Shown: piece by piece, positions 18,136 through 25,732 of the stretch
Position numbering within the stretch: the first letter of the stretch is position 1
How the letters are laid out: every line of letters starts with the position of its first letter
Source: Nocardia shimofusensis NBRC 100134
Lineage (GTDB): Bacteria; Actinomycetota; Actinomycetes; Mycobacteriales; Mycobacteriaceae
NCBI RefSeq assembly: GCF_001613125.1
Contig: NZ_BDBT01000012.1
Span: 62,001-126,000 of the forward strand
Direction: 5' to 3'
DNA: 64,000 nucleotides
Program-made: the position numbers and the translations under genes
The notes under the pieces: generated by a model
Databases searched by the model: none
Seen by the model: the letters and a program-made list of their open reading frames with translations, nothing else
What the model was told of the DNA's origin: nothing

Positions 18136-18213
18136 GCGAACCCCTTTCCTCGATTACGGGTCATCAGGTCGGCTACCCGAGAGCCGACCGTGCAAACGGT
18201 GCTCCGGCGGCCA

Positions 18214-18684
18214 TCAGTTCAGCAATCCGGTGTGTCGGCGACCGGCGACCCACTTCGGCAACAGCACACCCAGCGCGACCATGCCCAGTCCGAGAACGAA
18301 GTGCAGCCAGTTGTCCGCGGTGTTCACCGGGACGAAATTGGCCGAGCTGTCCTGGTCGATGACCAGCCCGTACAGCCACAGGGCCAGATAGATGATGCCG
18401 CCGACGACCAGGTAGCCCGCGGCCGCTCGCGCCGCGCGTGCGGCCAGTACGCCCGCGACGCCGAAGGCCAGATGCACCAGGTTGTGCAGGATCGAGACTT
18501 CGAACACGCCGAGCAACTTCGCCTCGGAATGATGACCTGCCCACTCCAAGGTGTCGTAGTTCGTCGTGATGCCGGGGATGAACCCGAGAATGCCGACCAG
18601 CAGGAACACCACGCCGACCACGAGTGCGGCGATACGGACCGGTGACCACTGGTTCGTCCTGGTAGTGGAGTCGAACGTTGCCAT
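18214..18684 (-). CDS. DUF4383 four-helix membrane protein
   Basis: A 156-residue integral membrane protein from ATG 18684 (AAGGGC upstream). Four hydrophobic segments: RIAALVVGVVFLLVGILGFIPG, LLGVFEVSILHNLVHLAFGVAGVLAA, AAGYLVVGGIIYLALWLYGLV and NWLHFVLGLGMVALGVLLP. The GIPG loop with a TTNYDTLEWAGHHSEAKLLGVFEVSILHN-like stretch and paired HN / LH motifs are the DUF4383 hallmark. Its function is unknown; in actinobacteria it often lies with SRPBCC, CsbD or PspC-like stress genes, in keeping with the neighbour here. The frame is open upstream, but the SD and the family N-terminus fix this start. Confidence 0.85.
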   Translation of the reverse strand: MATFDSTTRTNQWSPVRIAALVVGVVFLLVGILGFIPGITTNYDTLEWAGHHSEAKLLGVFEVSILHNLVHLAFGVAGVLAARAARAAAGYLVVGGIIYLALWLYGLVIDQDSSANFVPVNTADNWLHFVLGLGMVALGVLLPKWVAGRRHTGLLN

Positions 18685-18739
18685 GACGGTGCCCTTTCGT
18701 GCGAGGTGTTCGGCGAGGTGCCCGGACGCGCATACGACA

Positions 18740-18766
18740 AACCCCGGCGTCGCCGACGCCGGGGTT
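18740..18766 (-). terminator. Hairpin terminator after the secreted glycine-zipper gene
   Basis: AACCCCGGCGTCG is exactly complementary to CGACGCCGGGGTT, with essentially no spacer, giving a 13-base-arm dyad. It lies 35 bases past the stop of the minus-strand gene at 18801. Confidence 0.75.
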
Positions 18767-18800
18767 CGTGTGTCGCTCCGCCCGTGATCGGGCGGCCGGG

Positions 18801-19523
18801 TCACTTGGCGGGCGGCGTGAACGGCTGGTTGATGGTGGTGAAGTACTGCAGCGCGGCCCCGATGGCTACGGGTGCGGTGACCAGGATCTGCCCGGCCAGG
18901 GTGCCCAGTGCGCCGACGGCGAGGATGCCGCCCACGCAGCCGACGGCGGCGGCCGGGATGAACGGCCCGAACAAGCCCACGATGGTCGCCGAAGCGACGG
19001 TGGCCCCGGCGATGCCGCCGAGGACGCAGCCGATCGCGCCGCCGCCGAGCCCGCCGAGCAGGGTGCCGATGCTGGCACCCATGCTGAGGGTGCTGGTCAT
19101 GCGCGACCACGCGGCCTGCTCACGTTCGTACTCGGTCTTCCACGGCGCGGAGTTCTCGTACGGCAGGGCGACCGGGGTGTAGACCGCCTTCGCCGGGTCG
19201 AGTTGCGGGGTGAGCGTGGCGCGATTACCAGTGATGTCGGCGGCGATGGGGAAGGTGAACTCGTCGAGGGTGAAGTGCAGCGGGGTGGCCGCGACGACGG
19301 TGCCGTCGCCCGCGGTGATCTGCAAGCTGTCGTCCTGGACGCGCAGGGCGCCGCCTGCGATCTCGATGACGGAGGCGGTGTCGGTGGCATGGGCGGAGAA
19401 GCCGACCGCCTGCGGGTCGGCGGGACGATCCTGCTGCGCGGGCGCGGCGAGGGCGGTTCCCGCGGTCACCCCCATGGCGGTGAGCAGGGCGGCGGTGGTG
19501 ACGGCAAAACGGTTGAAGCGCAT
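18801..19523 (-). CDS. Secreted protein with C-terminal glycine-zipper hydrophobic domain
   Basis: A 240-residue protein with a Sec signal peptide: RFNRFAVTTAALLTAMGVTAGTALAAPA, cleavage near residue 27. The middle part (40-130) is beta-rich (GGALRVQDDSLQITAGDGTVVAATPLHFTLDEF). Residues 145-225 form a long Gly/Ala-rich hydrophobic stretch with GxxxG spacing (GTLLGGLGGGAIGCVLGGIAGAT...) and two cysteines. Such segments insert in membranes or oligomerise. I recall similar Nocardia secreted proteins annotated as hypothetical, and no function is known. It may be an outer-membrane (mycomembrane) or cell-wall protein. AAGGAG lies upstream of ATG 19523. Followed by a strong terminator. Confidence 0.75.
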   Translation of the reverse strand: MRFNRFAVTTAALLTAMGVTAGTALAAPAQQDRPADPQAVGFSAHATDTASVIEIAGGALRVQDDSLQITAGDGTVVAATPLHFTLDEFTFPIAADITGNRATLTPQLDPAKAVYTPVALPYENSAPWKTEYEREQAAWSRMTSTLSMGASIGTLLGGLGGGAIGCVLGGIAGATVASATIVGLFGPFIPAAAVGCVGGILAVGALGTLAGQILVTAPVAIGAALQYFTTINQPFTPPAK

Positions 19524-19679
19524 GAGAAGTCGAACTCCTTCGTTGGGGGACGGCGCGGTCCGTGGCCGCCGTCGGGCGCGACAGTGCGCGCCGCGACGGC
19601 CGTGCGGGAACGGCTGCCGTCGGTGGGTGCCGGGGCGGAACCCCGGCGATGTTCAGGGGGTTGTCAGAACTCTGTTGTG

Positions 19680-21431
19680 TCAGGACCCGGCGGTGGCGAA
19701 ACGCTGTCGCAGACCGAGGAGGGTGTCGATCACGAGGAAGCCGAGCAGGCTCAGGCCGACCAGCGGCACGAACCAGCCGACGACCACGGCCGCGGCGAGC
19801 AACGGGAGCACCAGCCACGGCGAACTCGCTCGCAACACACCACGGCGCGGGGCCCGGCCGAACGCGAAGCGCGCGGCGTCCCTGGTCGGCCTGCGCTGCC
19901 ACCACATCCGGTAACCGAGCACGATCACCACGATCAGGCCGATCATGGCGGCGAGCAGCAGCAGTTGGTTGGCCAGGCCGAACATCAGGCCCATGTGGAA
20001 CTGGATGCCCCAGTTGGTGAGCTTGGCCATCAGCGGCCAATCGGCGTAGTCGAGCCGATCGGTGATCGCTCCGGTGCGCCCGTCCACCGCGACCGAGTCG
20101 ACGGTGTAGATCCCGGGAAGCCGCCGTTCCTTCACGGCATAGGCCCGGTCGGCTTTCGCGGGCACGGTGATCTCGACGGCCTGGGTGATGCCCGCCGCCT
20201 GCGCGGCCGCGTAGGCGCGGTCGATCTCCTGCGCGCGCGAGCCGGAGTCGGCAGGGTCGCCGACCGCATGGACGCCACCGTGATGCTGGTGGTTCCCGCC
20301 CGGAGCGGCCGCGGGCGCGCCCTCGCCGAGCGCGGTGCTCACCGCAGGTGTGGTCCAGTCGAGCTGGGTGCGCAGATCGCCGATATTGGCGCCGGCATAG
20401 GCCGACCACGTCATACCGGTCACCGACAGCAGCGCCGCCAGCGGCAGGATCCACACGCCGATCGCGCCGTGCCAGTTCATATTCCGCAGCCGGCCGGGTC
20501 GGCTGCGGTCGGGGGCCGACAACCAGGCCGCGGAGTTCCGGGACCGGCGGGAACGGACCCGCCGCCACCACAGGGCGAGACCGGCCAGTGCGACGATCCA
20601 GAGCCAGGAGGCGGCCAGTTCGCTGTAGAGCCGGCCCGGTTCGCCCAGGTGCAGATCCCGGTGCAGGTGGTCGATCCAGGTGCGCAGGGGCAACGCGCCG
20701 GAACTGCCGTAGACGACCGATTCGCCGACGGGTTCGGCGGTGTACGGGTCGACGAACACCGCGTGCCGCTCCGACTCACCGAGCGCGGGATCGGCGAAGA
20801 TCACCCGCGTGGTATCGGTCGCGCCGGGCGCGGGGGAGACCGCCACCAGCGCGAGATCCGGGCGCAGCGCGGTGGCGGCGTCGATCTGCTGGGCCAGCGG
20901 CCGCGGCGCACCGCTCTGGTCCACGGTCAGCAGATCGCGGGAGACGAACTGCTCGAGGGTCGGCGAGATCGCGTAGAGCGCGCCGGTGACCGCGGCGACC
21001 AGGATGAACGGGGCCACGAAGACCCCGGCGTAGAAGTGCAGCCGCATGGCCAGTGCCTGCACGCCGCCACGTCGCCCCGGGCTCGGCTCGGCTCGGCTCT
21101 CCCGGTTCGAGTCGGCGGCGCCGGCCGTCGTCGCGGCGCGCGGCTCGGTCGTGGAAATCCGCTTTGGAGTCGAATCCGGGCCGGGCCTCGACGCGGTGCG
21201 GGTCTGCTCCTCGAACGATGTCACCGATGCTCGGGCCGGTGTCGCCGCGGTGGCGGGATGCGCGTGCGCTTCGTCGGACATCGCGGGTGTGGTGTCCGAC
21301 GGCGATGTGGTGCCTTGCGGCGCTGTGGGATCCGCGCCCGGCGGTGTGGGACCGGCGCCAGGCGGCGGCGGACTGGTGCCTGGCGGCGGTGTAGGACCGG
21401 TGCCAGGCGCCAGAGATTCTGTTGTTTTCAC
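19680..21431 (-). CDS. PepSY-associated membrane protein with Pro-rich N-terminus
   Basis: Encodes 583 residues from GTG 21431 (GAGAAG just upstream); an ATG at 21518 gives 29 more unlikely residues. The N-terminal ~90 residues are a repetitive Gly/Thr/Pro linker, then low complexity. The core has the PepSY-TM pattern: AMRLHFYAGVFVAPFILVAAVTGALYAISPTLEQ, WIDHLHRDLHLGEPGRLYSELAASWLWIVALAGLALWW, then MNWHGAIGVWILPLAALLSVTGMTWSAYAGANI, WGIQFHMGLMFGLANQLLLLAAMIGLIVVIVLGYRMWW and a last helix pair. Members with His-rich helices are linked to iron/copper reduction or siderophore uptake. A His-containing loop NHQHHGGVH lies midway. The membrane gene at 21737 may be its partner. Confidence 0.82.
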   Translation of the reverse strand: MKTTESLAPGTGPTPPPGTSPPPPGAGPTPPGADPTAPQGTTSPSDTTPAMSDEAHAHPATAATPARASVTSFEEQTRTASRPGPDSTPKRISTTEPRAATTAGAADSNRESRAEPSPGRRGGVQALAMRLHFYAGVFVAPFILVAAVTGALYAISPTLEQFVSRDLLTVDQSGAPRPLAQQIDAATALRPDLALVAVSPAPGATDTTRVIFADPALGESERHAVFVDPYTAEPVGESVVYGSSGALPLRTWIDHLHRDLHLGEPGRLYSELAASWLWIVALAGLALWWRRVRSRRSRNSAAWLSAPDRSRPGRLRNMNWHGAIGVWILPLAALLSVTGMTWSAYAGANIGDLRTQLDWTTPAVSTALGEGAPAAAPGGNHQHHGGVHAVGDPADSGSRAQEIDRAYAAAQAAGITQAVEITVPAKADRAYAVKERRLPGIYTVDSVAVDGRTGAITDRLDYADWPLMAKLTNWGIQFHMGLMFGLANQLLLLAAMIGLIVVIVLGYRMWWQRRPTRDAARFAFGRAPRRGVLRASSPWLVLPLLAAAVVVGWFVPLVGLSLLGFLVIDTLLGLRQRFATAGS

Positions 21432-21736
21432 AGTCTTCTCGTTCTGAAGAGGGATTACCCGGTGTCCTCGCGCGTTGGGCGCACGGCGCATCGCCGGACA
21501 CGAATGGCGCTCGGTCACGGTGTGACTCGTCGGCCGTGCCGCATAGACGAGCGGGGGCGCTCAGCGGTGTGGCCGCGCGATCGGCGGTGCGGCCGCGCGG
21601 TCGCGACTCGTCCACGGTGCCGGTGTCGTGAACACGGGACCGGGGGACGAGACTCGCGCTGATCCGCGAGGATCGGCGCCGCGACGGCGTGCGAGGAACG
21701 GGCGCGGCCGATGGACGCGCACCGGGTGGAGTGGAA
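21432..21736. other. Intergenic stretch between two minus-strand membrane-protein genes
   Basis: 305 bases with no convincing gene. All frames are arginine-rich without domain signal. The promoter of the PepSY gene should lie here, but I see no clear operator. Confidence 0.45.
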
Positions 21737-22300
21737 TCAGGCGAAGACCGGGCGCGGCGGGGCGCGCGTGCGCAGCGCCCGGGCAGCGAATACGCGCAGG
21801 ATGACGCGGTCTCGATACCGGGTGCGCAGCGGGACGGGTTCGACGTGCACAGGGAGTTCGCGGCGCAGCGGGAGCACTCGCGCCAGCACCGTGGTGCCGA
21901 TGCGGTAGGCCGCTTCCGCGCCGCGGATGACGATGGCGGCGAACAGGGCCGCGAGCAGGTGCGCGACCAGCATCTGCCAGCTCATCGGGTCGGCGCCGTG
22001 CTGGGGGTGTCCGGAGCCGAAGCCGAGGGTGACGTGGCCGAGGAGCTGGCCGGCGATCAGCGCGGCGACCAGACCGGAGGTGGTGTCGCGCAGCGGGCCG
22101 ATGCCGGCGACCAGCGCGCCGACGACGGCCGATGCGGCGGCGAGCAGCGCCAGAGTGGAGCTTCCGGGCGCCGCGGTGGCAGCGGCCCAGCCGTGCGCGG
22201 CGATGGACACCGCGCCCGAGACCGCGCCCGCCGACCCACCGCGCAGGCGAGCGACGGCGTCACGACGCCACGCTGCCGACCGGTGGATGCTGCTCTGCAC
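21737..22300 (-). CDS. Predicted multi-pass membrane protein
   Basis: Encodes 187 residues from GTG 22300; further in-frame GTGs upstream (22318, or the frame opening at 22369) cannot be excluded because no site has a good SD. Hydrophobic segments: GAVSGAVSIAAHGWAAATA, STLALLAAASAVVGALVAGIG, SGLVAALIAGQLLGHVTLGFG and WQMLVAHLLAALFAAIVIRGAEAAY. Histidines recur at the membrane faces (HGW, GHVTLGFGSGHPQHG, VAHLL), hinting at metal binding. It resembles unnamed membrane proteins found beside copper-handling and PepSY genes in actinobacteria, but I do not recognise a family with certainty. It ends 305 bases before the PepSY gene. Confidence 0.6.
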   Translation of the reverse strand: MQSSIHRSAAWRRDAVARLRGGSAGAVSGAVSIAAHGWAAATAAPGSSTLALLAAASAVVGALVAGIGPLRDTTSGLVAALIAGQLLGHVTLGFGSGHPQHGADPMSWQMLVAHLLAALFAAIVIRGAEAAYRIGTTVLARVLPLRRELPVHVEPVPLRTRYRDRVILRVFAARALRTRAPPRPVFA

Positions 22301-22384
22301 CGGCTGATGATAGCGGACGGCACCACAGCCGCTCGAGCGCTGCGACCAGACCGGTTCTCGCCGGCGCACTACGGCGGAAACGAC

Positions 22385-22417
22385 CGAGCGGAGCGGCTTT
22401 CAGGGCCGCTCCGCTCG
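22385..22417 (-). terminator. Hairpin terminator after the FadD12-like gene
   Basis: CGAGCGGAGCGGC and GCCGCTCCGCTCG are exact 13-base arms around a 7-base loop, 46 bases past the stop of the FadD12-like gene. Confidence 0.75.
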
Positions 22418-22462
22418 AATCGAACAGAGAACTCGGGCGAGCCGAGATCAGGTGTTGTGTGA

Positions 22463-24091
22463 TCAGGCGTTGATGTCGTACTCGACCAGCGTGCGGCGCA
22501 GCAGCTTGCCGGTGGCGTTGCGCGGCAGATCGTCGAGGAAGACGACGTCGCGCGGCACCTTGTAGCGGGCCAGGTTGCTCTTGATGTAGGCCTTGAGCTC
22601 CTCGGCGTCGGGCTGCGGCTTGCCCGGCTCGGGCACGACGAACGCGCGCAGGCGCTTGCCGAACTCCACGTCGTCGACGCCGACGACCGCCGCGTCGAAC
22701 ACGTCGTCACGCTCGAGCAGCAGGTTCTCGACTTCCTGCGGGTAGACGTTCTCGCCGCCGGAGACGATCATGTCGTCGTCGCGGCCGTCGACCATGAGCA
22801 GACCCTGGTCCTGGAAGTGGCCCATGTCGCCGGTGGACATGTAGCCGTCGATGATCTGCTTGTGCCTGCCGTCGGTGTAGCCCTCGAAGGGCGCGCCGCT
22901 GCGGACGAAGATGCGACCGGTGACGTTGTTGCCCTCGATCCGCTGATCGTTCTCGTCGTAGAGCCGCACGTCACAGGTGATGGGCGGACGTCCGACCGTA
23001 CCCGGCGCGATCGCCAGCTCGTCCGGCTTGGCGATGGTGGCGATGGCGACCTCGGTGGAGCCGTACAGGTTGTGGACCACCGGGCCGAACACCTCGGCCG
23101 CACGCACCGACAACTCCGGGGAGAGCGCCGAGCCGGCGAGGATGATGGCCTTCAGCGAGGAGGTGTCGTACTTGGCGCGCACCTCCTCGGGCAGCTCCAC
23201 CATCCGGTGCAGCATGGTGGGCACGGCCACCAGGATGTCGGCCTTGTGATCGGAGACCATCTTCAGCGTGGCCTCGGCGTCGAAGCGGCGGCGCACGACG
23301 ATCTTGTTCGCCAGGATCGAGCCGATGAGCCAGGTGCCCAGACCGGTGCTGTGGAAGATCGGCGAGACGATCACCATCGTGTCGAACTTCTTGAACGGCA
23401 TCCGGTCGAGGAACTGCGCCGTGGCGAACGGCGAGACCTTGGTGCGCGGTGCGCCCTTGGGCAGGCCGGTGGTGCCGCTGGTGAGGATGATGAAGCCGCC
23501 GGGCGTGCTCGGAGGCGGCAGTTCCTCGGTGGAGTTCTCCGCGATCAGATCGTCGAAGGTCTTGGTGCCCTGCGGGATGTCGGTGCCCTCGTCGACCCAG
23601 GTCAGGTAGCGGGGCAGCTCCGGCGGCAGCGCGTCGAGCAGGTCGAGGAACTCGCTGTCGTGCAGCACCGCCTGCACCTTCTCGCGCGCGCAGACCTCGG
23701 CGAACTGCGGCTTGGCGAAGCCGGTGTTCATCAGCGCGATGCGCGCGCCCAGCTTGCCCGCGGCGATCTTGGACATGAGCAGACCGCGGTGGTCGCGGGC
23801 CAGCACGGCCACGACGGTGCCCTCGGTGATGCCTGCCGCCTGCAGGCCACGCGCCACGGCGGTGGACTGGTCGTCGAGTTCGCGGTAGCTCAGCTCACCG
23901 CGCTCGTCGACCAAGGCCGGGCGATCCGGGGCGATCCGGGCGGAATGGCGGACAGCGGCTGCCTGGGGGCCCATCTGGCGGACTTCCCGAAGGTTCTGCA
24001 CCGTCTCCTTCGGATTGGTGAGATCGGCGATTCCGCGCGAACTCAGCAATCGCACAGCCTTGATGGTTTCCAGCGTGTGCGCCAGGTTCAC
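22463..24091 (-). CDS. Fatty-acid-CoA ligase, FadD12-like
   Basis: Encodes 542 residues from GTG 24091 (GGAGGT seven bases upstream; GTG 24094 is the alternative). An ANL ligase that makes acyl-CoA from fatty acid, ATP and CoA. Seen: ILTSGTTGLPKGAPR, SPIFHSTGLGTW, LYGSTEVAIAT, GYMSTGDMGHFQ, DGRDDDMIVSGGENVYPQEVE and catalytic Lys in PRNATGKLLRR. The N-terminus (AHTLETIKAVRLLSSRGI...) and overall sequence recall mycobacterial FadD12; that name rests on memory. It is monocistronic, with a terminator behind it and a palindrome 83 bases upstream that may be its operator. Confidence 0.9.
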   Translation of the reverse strand: MNLAHTLETIKAVRLLSSRGIADLTNPKETVQNLREVRQMGPQAAAVRHSARIAPDRPALVDERGELSYRELDDQSTAVARGLQAAGITEGTVVAVLARDHRGLLMSKIAAGKLGARIALMNTGFAKPQFAEVCAREKVQAVLHDSEFLDLLDALPPELPRYLTWVDEGTDIPQGTKTFDDLIAENSTEELPPPSTPGGFIILTSGTTGLPKGAPRTKVSPFATAQFLDRMPFKKFDTMVIVSPIFHSTGLGTWLIGSILANKIVVRRRFDAEATLKMVSDHKADILVAVPTMLHRMVELPEEVRAKYDTSSLKAIILAGSALSPELSVRAAEVFGPVVHNLYGSTEVAIATIAKPDELAIAPGTVGRPPITCDVRLYDENDQRIEGNNVTGRIFVRSGAPFEGYTDGRHKQIIDGYMSTGDMGHFQDQGLLMVDGRDDDMIVSGGENVYPQEVENLLLERDDVFDAAVVGVDDVEFGKRLRAFVVPEPGKPQPDAEELKAYIKSNLARYKVPRDVVFLDDLPRNATGKLLRRTLVEYDINA

Positions 24092-24173
24092 CACTTACAC
24101 CTCCACTAACCGTCGCGTCGGCCCTTGACCTAGCGAAATCGAACGGCATGTGCGGCTACCGTAGCAGCAGATG

Positions 24174-24189
24174 GTGTGGCCGGTCACAC
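24174..24189. promoter_or_regulatory. Palindrome GTGTGGCCGGTCACAC upstream of the FadD12-like gene
   Basis: 16 bases with seven of eight pairs matching, centred 90 bases before the GTG start of the ligase gene. The size and form suit a TetR-family dimer. No adjacent regulator gene exists, so the binder is unknown. Confidence 0.4.
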
Positions 24190-24287
24190 ACAAAGGCGAC
24201 AAAGCGGGCGCGGCCACCTTGTGAAATAGCCTCCCGGTAGGTCGGATGGACCAAATGGTTCACCTGGCGGCTGATCCGTGAAGATTG

Positions 24288-24331
24288 ATCGAATCCGGCC
24301 GCCGAGCCGGGACCGGGCGGCCGGATTCGAT
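24288..24331 (-). terminator. Hairpin terminator before the FadD12-like promoter
   Basis: ATCGAATCCGGCCGCC pairs exactly with GGCGGCCGGATTCGAT (16-base arms, 12-base loop). It lies 8 bases after the stop of the secreted protein gene at 24340. Confidence 0.75.
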
Positions 24332-24339
24332 CGGCTTTC

Positions 24340-25011
24340 TCAGTTGTATACCGCGCCCAGCGAAGGAAAATCGATGGTGGCGCGCTGGTAGTGGAAACCG
24401 TCCGGATGCGCCTCGTCGACCGGTGCGGGCCAACGGTGCCAGAGCGTGCCGTACGCCGCCGCCACGATCAGGCCGCCACCCGGGTCGAACGACCGCGAGC
24501 GGATGGAGGTGTCGACCGGAATGTCCAAGTGCTGGTTCAGCACTTCGAAGCCGCTGCGCCCGTTGGACAGGTTCAGCCAGGCCACCTCGAGCTTCGCGCC
24601 GTCCTGGTTGGGCGCGATCGTGCCCGGTCCGCCGAAGTAGCCGAACTGGAAGCCGTTGATCCCCAGCGCGACACCGGAGCCGTGCACACCCGGTGACGCG
24701 CCGGTGCGACCGATGTCGGAGTTCGCCGGGATCTGGAAGACCTGCGCGGGCAGGGCGACCTCGGCCGCGCCCGGAACCTGCGGTCGTTCGGCCAGCAGGC
24801 GATCGACGGCCGCCTCCGCCGCCGGGTTGCCTGAGACCGTCGAACGCAACTGCCGCAAAGCGTCGTTCATGTCGAACGACGTGGTACCGGAATCACCCGG
24901 TGCGGGAACTCGGTTCTCCTCGGCGGCTACCGGTCCGGCGAGAACCGCTCCGAACATCGCTGTTGTGGCCACAGCGGCGGTGAGATGACGTGTGAACTTC
25001 GGTCGACGCAT
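24340..25011 (-). CDS. Secreted protein of unknown function
   Basis: Encodes 223 residues from ATG 25011, with GAGGAGA eight bases upstream. A Sec signal peptide (RRPKFTRHLTAAVATTAMFGAVLAGPVAAEE) is cleaved near residue 31. A helical linker (DMNDALRQLRSTVSG...) precedes a beta-rich domain from ~95: GASPGVHGSGVALGINGFQFGYFGGPGTIAPNQDGAKLEVAWLNLSNGRSG, ending SLGAVYN. The glycine and aromatic pattern is like uncharacterised Rhodococcus/Nocardia exported proteins. I find no catalytic motif. It could be a cell-wall or envelope structural protein. Confidence 0.75.
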   Translation of the reverse strand: MRRPKFTRHLTAAVATTAMFGAVLAGPVAAEENRVPAPGDSGTTSFDMNDALRQLRSTVSGNPAAEAAVDRLLAERPQVPGAAEVALPAQVFQIPANSDIGRTGASPGVHGSGVALGINGFQFGYFGGPGTIAPNQDGAKLEVAWLNLSNGRSGFEVLNQHLDIPVDTSIRSRSFDPGGGLIVAAAYGTLWHRWPAPVDEAHPDGFHYQRATIDFPSLGAVYN

Positions 25012-25389
25012 AAACCGATCTCCTCGCGCGAATCGTAGGTCGAGCTGAGTCGTTGGTTGAACCGGGTCGTGGAAAGTCGTTGCATAGGACAACTTACGAA
25101 CAGAATTACCTCATCCGACAGGCGCGCAAACCTCACGGGTGCATCGAGCCCACCGATGCGATACCGCGATGCGGACCTTTCCGAGATTAGCCGATCTTCT
25201 TCCCGGGTCTCGCGAAACAGATTTCGGGTGCTGCGCGAAGCCCGTTGCTCCGCTTCGAAAACGTGGAATCCGGCAAGGGGCTTTGCCGGCCCTGCGCCGA
25301 TTCCTCGACGACGCGGCCGAGGGCCACGCGTGTAATGCCTGGCCGTCCCATGCGCGATTGACCTGATGTCGCAGGGATGGGAGCGCGGG
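25012..25389. other. Intergenic region upstream of two divergent genes
   Basis: 378 bases between the secreted-protein start (minus) and the small plus-strand frame. Only the SD of the former is evident. Frames crossing it are non-protein-like. I see no RNA gene or strong hairpin. Confidence 0.45.
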
Positions 25390-25593
25390 GTGAAGAAGCT
25401 GTCGATTCGACCGCGGTGGTTGTCGAAGCTGCTGGTGAGACTTGCGGTGACAATCGCACTGATAGCAGGTGAGCTGGCCTTTTTCGACTTTCTCTGGCGG
25501 GAGGGGCATACCGAGCCAGGAATGATGATCATCGAGGCGCCGGTCGTCTCCGTGCCGTGGAGCCCGGACGGTCGGCCCGGCGGCGGGAACTGA
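25390..25593 (+). CDS. Possible small single-pass membrane protein
   Basis: 67 residues from GTG 25390, with GGGAG seven bases upstream (ATG 25366 is a longer option). A basic start (KKLSIRPRWLSKLLVR) is followed by one hydrophobic helix LAVTIALIAGELAFFDFLW and a short acidic/Pro-rich tail, so an inside-out orientation by the positive-inside rule. I do not recognise it and codon bias is weak; it may be spurious. It ends before the bidirectional terminator near 25700. Confidence 0.4.
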   Translation: MKKLSIRPRWLSKLLVRLAVTIALIAGELAFFDFLWREGHTEPGMMIIEAPVVSVPWSPDGRPGGGN

Positions 25594-25670
25594 CCTCTCA
25601 TACGGCAACTCCGGCGTCGAGCATCGCGGACGAAGGTCCAGGCGAGCCGGGGGGAACGTACCCGGTAGAA

Positions 25671-25720
25671 AACCGAAAAACCGGCACGAGTCGAAGAAGC
25701 GACCCGCACCGGTTTTCCGT
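25671..25720. terminator. Bidirectional terminator after fadE23
   Basis: AAAACCGG...CCGGTTTT-type arms (25680-25684 region with 25709-25715) enclose a weaker inner stem, with A-rich and T-rich sides on opposite strands. It lies just past the stop of fadE23 on the minus strand and also after the small plus-strand frame. Confidence 0.6.
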
Positions 25721-25732
25721 TCGTCCGACCTG

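Noticed and set aside
25366-25389. ATG 25366 as start of the small membrane frame
   Set aside because: No SD precedes it. GTG 25390 has GGGAG at proper spacing.
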